A stretch of 64,000 nucleotides of DNA from Cyathus striatus (Eukaryota > Basidiomycota > Agaricomycetes > Agaricales > Nidulariaceae): assembly GCA_025738555.1 (NCBI GenBank), contig JAOVFP010000010.1:4475501-4539500 (forward strand). Reading direction: 5' to 3'. The notes under the pieces were generated by a model. It was not told the DNA's origin and did not search any database. It saw only the letters and a list, made by a program, of their open reading frames with translations. Below are positions 57,285 to 64,000 of the stretch, in pieces. The translations under genes were made by a program, and so were the position numbers. Position 1 is the first letter of the stretch; each line of letters starts with the position of its first letter.

Positions 57285-60065
57285 ATGCGATGCAACTGGC
57301 AATCGTTGGCCAGATGTGCTCAGCGGACCCTCGTTCCATCCTCTTATCCAACTTCTGCTAGGCTTTTATCGGCTGCATGTCCTCGTAGATTTCGCCTTCT
57401 AGCATCAAGTGCTCCTCGTTATCCTACGAGAACATTCTTCTGTTCTTCGACTCTGAAATTGCTGGTTGGAGTTGCATCAAAGCCTCCAGACAGTCAGACC
57501 ATTCCAGCTCCACCTCTTTCTTTTGCCTTCGAAATTCCCCCATTAGCAACGCCTCTCACTACTCCCTTATCCGCAAAACGACTATCACCTGCGGAACTGT
57601 CGCGCTGCTTGTCCAAGTTAATTCGCGCTTCCATCCAGGAAAACAATATTGACAATGCATTTTTACTTGTTAAACTGGTCACTAAGCCCAGCTTTCGCGC
57701 AAATATTCTCGCTGATCATTCTTCACTCTCAGCTCTTTTTCTTCAGATCGACCCAGATGCAAAAATATCTGCTCGACTTGTTTCTCATACCTTGCTCCAT
57801 GAACTCATCAGGCACAAGTATATAGCTGAAGCATATCAGACTGCCAAAGGAATCATGGCAGAAGGTATTCACCTACGCAGTAGCTCTTTACAAGCAACTA
57901 TCCAAACTCTTGCCAAAGTGAAGATGGATAAGAACGCCCCCACAAAATTACATATCGTTGATAAAGTTGCAAGCGTTGTTCTTACACCAAACTCTGCGGC
58001 TGGATTACAGACTCGTGCTATCATAGATCTTCTAAATGTTGCACAACGGGCGAAAAACCGTCATACACATGCTATGTTTGATATGCTGCTGTCGTTGTGC
58101 CTCCTTAACGGGGAAATTATCGTAGCCTCGCTCATATTCGGATATATCGCTAAAAATTGGAAAGCAAAAGAGTCGATATTGGCTCAGTCTACTGATGACT
58201 TCGACTCCTCGCCTATCGCCTTCGAGATTGGTCTCGAATCCGCGCAGATCACCAAGCCGTCAACCCTTCAGCTTTTTGTCATTACGCGAGCAATAAATCG
58301 CGTTATAACACAAGATGGCAGAGGTAGAAAGTTCGATAATAACTTCTACAAAGCTGTCCAGGCACTTGCTAATCTTGCTTGGCTTCTGGATCATCGACTT
58401 ATTCCGCATGACGATATTGCATTTTTGGTACGAACGATGTATGCTTGCCCCAAGGTTAACTCGAATGTTTGGGTTCTCGATGCAGATAATCAACCGGAGA
58501 AGGTTCAAGCTCACCGATATCTGCATGCCGTTCTTTCCCGACTGATTTCTAATTTACCTGCGAAAGCCCCTGAGCCCCCGTATGTCATTAGCCCCTCGCG
58601 AACAAGCGACGGGTGGGAGGGCGGGGTCATGCCTCCTTTGAACCTCAACTCCTACAACGCTCTCATTCATTACGCTTTGCGACACCAACTTTCTCCTGCA
58701 CTCGCTAGTCAAATTTTAGATCACATGGCGACGCAACGTGAAGAGCCGTTAAAGGTTGACATTACCACCATTAACATTGTCCTCACTTCCGGGAAGCTCA
58801 TGAGACGGCCAGATATTGTCAATCAAGCACTTAGCATCCTGAAATTGAATCAGATCACGAAGTGGAAGAATGCAATGACTAGGGGATCTCTTTCTTTGTT
58901 AGAATCATCCCGACATCGTTCTGGATGCTCTGGATACTTTAATAGAACACTTCAGCAATCCATTAAACAGCCTCTTGCGTCTTCTGCGTTCTTGCCTTTG
59001 AATATCCCTCCAACGCTAGCTGCAAACACTGTATCACTTTCAGAATATTTATCATGCTTGCGCAGCAGTGGAGATCCAATGGCAGTCGTTAATCAACTCT
59101 TCAAAATTCTTCCTGGTCTCCGGCCCTCCGAAATTCCTACGTATAAAGATCTGCCAAAGGGAGACCGCTTCCGCCAGAGGAAGTTACATGTTCGTAAAGC
59201 CCTTATGCGAGCTGCCAAATTGGGTCCATATGTATTCACTGAACTGCTGAATTGCCTGCTGAAGGCCGGGAAGATCGACCTGATGCGATGGGTCTTCAAT
59301 TGGGCGAGGAAAGCGGAGAAGTGGAGTTGGAAGGATCCCACTATCAAAGCCTGGAATCTTCCGATTCATGCATATACGATTATGATTGAGGGCTACGCGG
59401 TAATAATACGCAGGCATTGGATCGCCCGTCTAGACAAGCAAGAGTACGATCTATTGAAATATGAGTTGCTCAAAGATCTGGATTCTCCTAATGTCGATCT
59501 GAGGTTGCATGCTATCACAGGAACGACGAGGACGAAAAATACACAGAAGGCGTTCGTAGCCCGGAACTTGGCACAATGGGTACGAAGTCTTATGGCACGT
59601 CAGGCTCAGGCAATTAAAAATGCCAGTTTGGCATTAAACGAGTTGAAGCGTGAGCAATTACTAAAACTCCTGCCTCCCAAACCCGATGCTCGATTCTATA
59701 ACGCCCTGCTTGCCGTACACGCACGTTCTTATGGGATGCGTCCTCGAAAAGCTGCTGCAGGAAGGTCTCGATGTAGGCAATTGTTGAGGCACAGCATTCA
59801 GCGACGGCGTGAAGTGCAAGCAAGGCCAAAGCTGAAGGATCCAGTTCTATTGGAGATTCTCAGAGAGATGCTTGGGGCAGGATTTGCTATACCGCTTGGT
59901 CTTAGACATCTGTTTGTTGGTATTCTGAAACCTGCTACGTTGGCATTCGAAGGAAAGCGTAATATGGATCGTACTCCTCGCGCTTTTCCCGACGCCGCGG
60001 CAAAGAGCACTAAATCGTTGTACTCTATTCCTGTTCCAAAAACAAAGGGGCTTTCAGGATGGTAA
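57285..60065 (+). CDS. Mitochondrial PPR-like helical-repeat protein
   Basis: A single-exon gene of 926 aa, unusual here because the neighbours have many introns. The N-terminal about 60 residues are rich in Arg, Ser and Ala without acidic residues, a typical mitochondrial targeting sequence. The body is a series of helical hairpins. LNLNSYNALIHYALRHQLSPALASQILDHM-type segments (near residue 455) and FTELLNCLLKAGKIDLMRWVF have the spacing of degenerate pentatricopeptide repeats. Fungal PPR proteins bind organelle transcripts for stability or translation. The target here is unknown, and the exact repeat count cannot be judged by eye. The stop is only 63 bases from the convergent mtIF3 stop. 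Confidence 0.75.
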   Translation: MRCNWQSLARCAQRTLVPSSYPTSARLLSAACPRRFRLLASSAPRYPTRTFFCSSTLKLLVGVASKPPDSQTIPAPPLSFAFEIPPLATPLTTPLSAKRLSPAELSRCLSKLIRASIQENNIDNAFLLVKLVTKPSFRANILADHSSLSALFLQIDPDAKISARLVSHTLLHELIRHKYIAEAYQTAKGIMAEGIHLRSSSLQATIQTLAKVKMDKNAPTKLHIVDKVASVVLTPNSAAGLQTRAIIDLLNVAQRAKNRHTHAMFDMLLSLCLLNGEIIVASLIFGYIAKNWKAKESILAQSTDDFDSSPIAFEIGLESAQITKPSTLQLFVITRAINRVITQDGRGRKFDNNFYKAVQALANLAWLLDHRLIPHDDIAFLVRTMYACPKVNSNVWVLDADNQPEKVQAHRYLHAVLSRLISNLPAKAPEPPYVISPSRTSDGWEGGVMPPLNLNSYNALIHYALRHQLSPALASQILDHMATQREEPLKVDITTINIVLTSGKLMRRPDIVNQALSILKLNQITKWKNAMTRGSLSLLESSRHRSGCSGYFNRTLQQSIKQPLASSAFLPLNIPPTLAANTVSLSEYLSCLRSSGDPMAVVNQLFKILPGLRPSEIPTYKDLPKGDRFRQRKLHVRKALMRAAKLGPYVFTELLNCLLKAGKIDLMRWVFNWARKAEKWSWKDPTIKAWNLPIHAYTIMIEGYAVIIRRHWIARLDKQEYDLLKYELLKDLDSPNVDLRLHAITGTTRTKNTQKAFVARNLAQWVRSLMARQAQAIKNASLALNELKREQLLKLLPPKPDARFYNALLAVHARSYGMRPRKAAAGRSRCRQLLRHSIQRRREVQARPKLKDPVLLEILREMLGAGFAIPLGLRHLFVGILKPATLAFEGKRNMDRTPRAFPDAAAKSTKSLYSIPVPKTKGLSGW

Positions 60066-60128
60066 TTGTCTTTAATATATGGATCTAGCTAAATAGAACA
60101 TGCATATCCCATTTAATATTATGAGTGT

Positions 60129-60901
60129 TTAAAATTGGATATCCTCTGACGCGCCGCGACGCAGGTCTTTCTGCTGTTTCTTTTCCTTCAACTTATTCAA
60201 TTTCTGCAACATCTTTCCACCAATTGCTGCTTCCGTTTCAGATATCACAGGCTTGACTGAGCTCTGCATGAATACATAAACTGTCTTCTTTTCGACTGTC
60301 CGTTCCCGCCATTCCGAGCCCACATCCGCTAATCCTTCCACAATTTTATCTACGTGTTGTATCAATTCGTTCCAGGCGGGCAGAAGTTTCCAGTCTTGAC
60401 CTCCCTTAGGCTGAAAAACTAAAGACAGACGATGACCTTTCGCCAATAGTTCCCTCGCTCTGTTTATCCTATGAGCGATGTCCCCATTGGCCATTCCCCA
60501 TGTTAAATGCAATTCTTTCTGCGACTTTGATTTTGAATTCTTCGCAGCCAGTTTTGCAGCATGCATCCGCAAAAGCTGTTCTTCCTTGTCTCCGATTTTC
60601 ACCAAAGGAAAAGGCCGTTCTCTCACGAGTTCCACGAATTTCAGATCCAAGTCAGTTTCCTCGAGAACGTGTTGTAACTGCCGAGGTTCTGACATATGTC
60701 CGTCTTCCCCAAAACCCGGATAACTTTAAAGGGTATTTTATCATTCTTCTTATTCCATCGCTTTTGGGTTTTAACGGTGGATGCATTGCGTAGTTGTACT
60801 TTGCAGAAGGGATGTGCAGGTCGTTGAAGTTGTACAGTCGTCCGTATATTTATTCTGGCAACCAATGTCGTTGTGGTCTTCAGGGGAAAAGGCATATACA
60901 T
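60129..60901 (-). CDS. Mitochondrial translation initiation factor IF-3 (frame broken)
   Basis: Promotes subunit dissociation and start-codon selection on the mitochondrial ribosome. One continuous exon of 257 aa if a base is added. The N-terminus is basic and Thr/Arg-rich (targeting signal), followed by NKKNDKIPFKVIRVLG, the IF3-N domain start. The IF3-C domain has ELHLTWGMANGDIAHRI, RARELLAKGHRLSLVFQPKGG and a basic C-terminus. After VLG the frame shifts by one at the C4 run 60707-60710. The downstream frame begins EDGHMSEPRQL, matching the family. As written, the upstream frame ends at about 60641, and an internal ATG could start a 188-codon product lacking the targeting signal. Most likely a missing G on the coding strand. 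Confidence 0.85.
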
Positions 60902-61343
60902 CCTGATGATACATAGTTGATATAATCAAGATAGAAATATCAAAAGTACGCACCGGCAGTAGGAAGTAACAATACTTGTTCAGGACAACTCACTGGAAAC
61001 CTGGTGTTCACAGTGTTATGTAAGTATAGAGGGTGCAGTTAAATAAAAGTATACAAACCTGATACAAACCTCAGGCTACTAGTACTAGTCTAGTAATACG
61101 TTATACTTACAGTGTTTACCATGCAAGTACCTTTCTTACATGCACCACTTACATTAGTAACTGGAGTAGCATAGAAATCAGATTGAGTTGGGTATGATAG
61201 ATTGGTGTAGCCGTGTAATTTGTAACGTAATATAAAGTGAGTAACCATACAATCTAAGTACAATGCACGAGAAGATTAGTGGTATAATGTATGTTGTAAG
61301 TTCAAGATGCGACGTTCTCTATCTGATAGAAAATGCGATGTTA
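60902..61343. other. Intergenic, AT-rich, no gene
   Basis: Lies between the mtIF3 start and the carrier stop, both minus. No gene or RNA is recognised. Confidence 0.5.
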
Positions 61344-62660
61344 TTATGATTCCCGACGTAGTGCTTCCCGTCTCGCAGCAGAAGTCCGTAAGAGCCATGC
61401 CAGGTTTTCGTAAACTACAAACGTTATACATGTTCCTGGCAACACGCGCACAAGATTGGTACCGAGTCCCCGGTAAAAACCTCGTACGCCTTCTTTGGAC
61501 CAAGTCCGTTTTATAGTGGTCGGGATAGATGGGAAGAGGTCCGTTTGAGCATTATTCTACGGTGGAAATTGTCTGCTCAAGATGGAAGAAAAAAGAAGAG
61601 AAGCTACTTACTTGAATCCGTGATCGTACAACTTGATAAGGGTATGTAAGTGACAAGGCCAAGAGTTTGCTAGAGATGGACATGATAGTGTATGATAGAT
61701 TTGACTGGTTTAGTACATGAGTACAGGAAGAAGCGATTGATGAGACAGAATCCGACAACGCGCACCAGTTTATCTGCTTCGGGCGTCCATTCTAACCCAG
61801 ACTTTTGATACTGTTTTCGTTTGCGGTCGAAACCCCATTTTTTCATCTTCTCGTACGCCATAAACTGTATTGCGCCGTTCCCTACGCCGACAAGACCAAG
61901 CGCTGTGCCTCGGAACAAACCCGGTACGCCCTCTGTTCGGACAATCGTGGAAAGTCCATCTGAAATGTCACTCAGGGAATGCTCCATGACAGAAGATAGT
62001 GCTTATTTTCACGTACGCCATAGACCATGATAGGAATTTGGCGAGTGAGCTTGTGAAGCGAACATGCGGACTCGCACTAGCCACAAGGGATTGGTCATGA
62101 CTGCCGTTATTGCACCTATGAACGAAAGTCAGGATAAAAATACGATTATATGGGCAACATCCACATAACATACTGGCTTCAGCCGAGCATATCAAATATT
62201 CTGCGGCAGACAAAGATTTGGTTATATCTCCTCCGGAGGCTCTTTTCTTCAGCATGTTATAACTGAATTATGACGTCAATGGTAAATATTTGCTGAAAGG
62301 GCAGAATGCACGTACAATAAGAAATACAGACCCCAACTAGATGCATTTCCAGCAATATTAGGAATTAGTCCTCGGTACAGTCCTTTCCAGCCTTGTGTTT
62401 GCTGGATGTTGCTCAAAGCAAGCCACATGGCCTTCCCGAGTCCGCCGGCAGGATTGGCGGTGTTGACTTGGAATTTGACTTTAGCATGTCCAATGGATTC
62501 ATGCAGAGAGTGGTAACAACACCCGCGCCAAGTCCAGCAGCTGCATGGTCCTGATGGTTAATAAAGTAAATAACAGTAGTAGAGCAAGCGGTGAAGAACG
62601 TGTTCGTACCAAGGCAGTCGTAGGGAAGAAGCTGGGTGGCTGTTGAGGTACGCCAGCCAT
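61344..62660 (-). CDS. flx1: Mitochondrial carrier, FLX1/folate-FAD type (frame broken)
   Basis: An inner-membrane transporter of the SLC25A32/Flx1 branch, importing flavin or folate. Exons are 62610-62660, 62316-62550, 62174-62262, 62017-62115, 61766-61959, 61612-61704 and 61344-61556, giving 324 aa after adding one base. Three carrier repeats with the branch-specific motifs PLDMLK, NPLWLVR and TYPYQVVRSRIQ are present. The second and third lack the usual acidic residue, as in Flx1 relatives. GWKGLYRGL, GVPGLFRGT and GVRGFYRGLGTN close each repeat. In exon 2 the frame is lost after DMLK (about 62478-62482). Adding one base gives VKFQVNTANPAGG and makes all later intron phases fit. Whether it carries FAD or folate cannot be told from sequence. 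Confidence 0.88.
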
Positions 62661-62809
62661 CCCAACTGTGGCTGGTACGCTCTTGCAGTGAGCTGAAGAT
62701 ACGCTGGTGGTGTATGTGGTGTCGGCACGGTGTGCAATGCTTGGGCCTTGATTTACACTTCGCAGCTTGTCCCAAGTCACGTCAGCGACCAACGAAATTT
62801 CAGGCGAAC

Positions 62810-63004
62810 ATGCCCAAAAAGGAAACTGCCTTAGATGCTGTCGGCTACTCTCGGGCCGTACTCTATTACGAACCCGTCTCCGTACCTCTTTACTTGGACC
62901 TCTCTTATCTTCCTCTCTGCACTCCCCACCTACTTCATGATTCAAGGAACTCTAACGCTACTAATAACTTATGTATCGTATTGGTCTTCCTGTCTCCTAA
63001 ATGA
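62810..63004 (+). CDS. Short ORF divergent from flx1, uncertain
   Basis: A 64-codon frame starting MPKKETALDAVGYSRAV, 150 bases from the flx1 start and on the opposite strand, so placed where a divergent gene would begin. An overlapping frame (about 62870-63035) encodes a hydrophobic ALPTYFMIQGTLTLLITYV stretch. The true structure may splice or shift between them. No family recognised. It could be the 5' exon of a membrane protein gene. Confidence 0.3.
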   Translation: MPKKETALDAVGYSRAVLYYEPVSVPLYLDLSYLPLCTPHLLHDSRNSNATNNLCIVLVFLSPK

Positions 63005-63035
63005 TCCACATGCAAACGGTGACCTTGCCACCTGA

Positions 63036-64000
63036 CAGCTCGATTCTCGATTCAGGTTCCTTACTCTATCTCTCAACTTTTCTTCACGCGCATTTCACGA
63101 GATTTTGTCCCACATTCATCACTAGTGATTACTACATCGGAAGAATTACTCGTTCTCCTCGTGCAGCATCCTCGCCGACTTTCCGAAGGGAAATCAGCTT
63201 CGACTGTCACTGGCCTGGTAAGATGAACCAACATTCTATTCAACGGACTGTACTGATGTACTTCTAGAAATGCCTATGCGGAGAAAACATCTTCTGGATC
63301 CACTGGGCTGGTGATTTGCCAGCTACGCGTGCATAAACGATATCTGAGTTGTTACAAAAAGCATGCGCCTGGGGATTCTCAATAGTTCATTAGGCCGTTC
63401 CGTCGTTTCATGTTCCAGGACAGCGGAAATTCGTATAATTTCTCAAATTCAATGTACACTGCCCACTGTGGTATGATGTACTCGACGATCGCGTCTGACA
63501 TCAATTCCCTTCTATTTTTCGTCGTTCACTGGAAACGGTGTCTATTGCGTCCTTTTGGCTCTGGAGTAACCTCCCATGCTCCAAGCGATGCGCTCCAGCA
63601 CGCTGGACCTGTTACCTCCTTGGAGGATGTAGCGACTTGCGAGATTGAAATGCCGTCTCGGAACAACAGCGATTGTCGACTCTTCAACACGCGTGGAATT
63701 CGTTGCAACTAAAAGCGGGAGGGAGTTGCCTCTCCATTATGCCATTGATAAATATGGTGATTCCGATTTGCGGGAACTGCAATAGTCGGGAACGCTTGGC
63801 TTACGTTCATCTCCTTCGATCATCTTCAATTTGAACACTAATCCACGCGACAGAAGTGGAAGCACCGTACCATGAGAAATCATTCAGAAGTGAATTGCGA
63901 AGTGTTGGGGAGGTTGCACTTCGCGTGGTCTCCAACGCAGGAACGGTACGCACAGAGATAGCGCCTAGGCTCACCGTCCGGCTGTAATTGAACCAGGCTG
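63036..64000. other. Right end of window, no gene recognised
   Basis: Only short frames in all directions (for example 63410-63712) with no motif. It may hold later exons of the uncertain gene at 62810 or be intergenic. Confidence 0.4.

Noticed and set aside
62499..62945. 148-codon minus-strand frame upstream of flx1
   Set aside because: Overlaps the carrier first exon in a different frame. The carrier motifs are elsewhere.

Overview
The window is a piece of a filamentous basidiomycete genome, most likely an agaricomycete. The genes are intron-dense, with mostly 45-70 nt GT-AG introns. The encoded proteins (a basidiomycete-style Ssk1, an Eaf-type elongation factor, Rds1-like ferritin-fold secreted protein, KDM3-type JmjC protein) fit this, as do the compact genes separated by AT-rich tracts of small transposons. 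About twenty protein genes can be built exon by exon. I saw no tRNA, rRNA, CRISPR array or LTR element.

Left part (1-8.4 kb): an AT-rich, element-rich flank. It holds a TA-flanked foldback element (455-764), a non-autonomous hAT element with a perfect 8-bp target duplication (1162-2449) followed by a 72-bp tandem repeat, the small RNA polymerase subunit gene rpb12 (3388-3712), a membrane-anchored secreted aspartic protease (4105-6007, minus) and a second, unrelated hAT-type element (6622-7819).

Core 1 (8.4-31 kb): Eaf elongation factor, fibrillarin, a secreted Rds1-like protein, a secreted serine carboxypeptidase with a GC-AG and an AT-AC intron, Nop58, the tRNA thiolase Ncs6, a very long MDR-fold oxidoreductase-like protein and a KDM3-like JmjC demethylase. 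Fibrillarin and Nop58 are two of the box C/D snoRNP core proteins. A 3.3-kb gene-free tract follows, ending in a 683-bp TA-flanked element.

Core 2 (34.8-42.8 kb): erg27 (ergosterol 3-keto reductase), ssk1 (HOG-pathway response regulator) and a multi-span membrane protein, all on the minus strand. The next 3.5 kb is transposon debris: a 103-bp hairpin, a terminal-inverted-repeat element with a possible 3-bp duplication, a 925-bp TA-flanked element and a likely degenerate copy of the multi-span protein gene.

Core 3 (46.7-62.7 kb): lcp5, ars2/serrate, esf2, the nuclear cap-binding subunit CBP80, a mitochondrial PPR-like protein, mitochondrial IF3 and a mitochondrial FLX1-type carrier. Ars2 and CBP80 act together on nascent capped RNA and are only 1.6 kb apart, with the ribosome-biogenesis gene esf2 between them. 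Lcp5, Esf2, fibrillarin and Nop58 all serve small-subunit rRNA maturation. The last 1.2 kb has no gene I can identify.

A striking cross-cutting observation is that four otherwise well-conserved genes (JmjC, ars2, mtIF3, flx1) carry six apparent one-base losses. Five lie at runs of C or G. Adding one base at each site restores frame and family motifs and makes every downstream intron phase agree. This looks more like homopolymer error in the assembly than gene decay. I saw no clearly novel defence or biosynthetic system. The most unusual biology is the non-canonical AT-AC intron and the mobile-element families.
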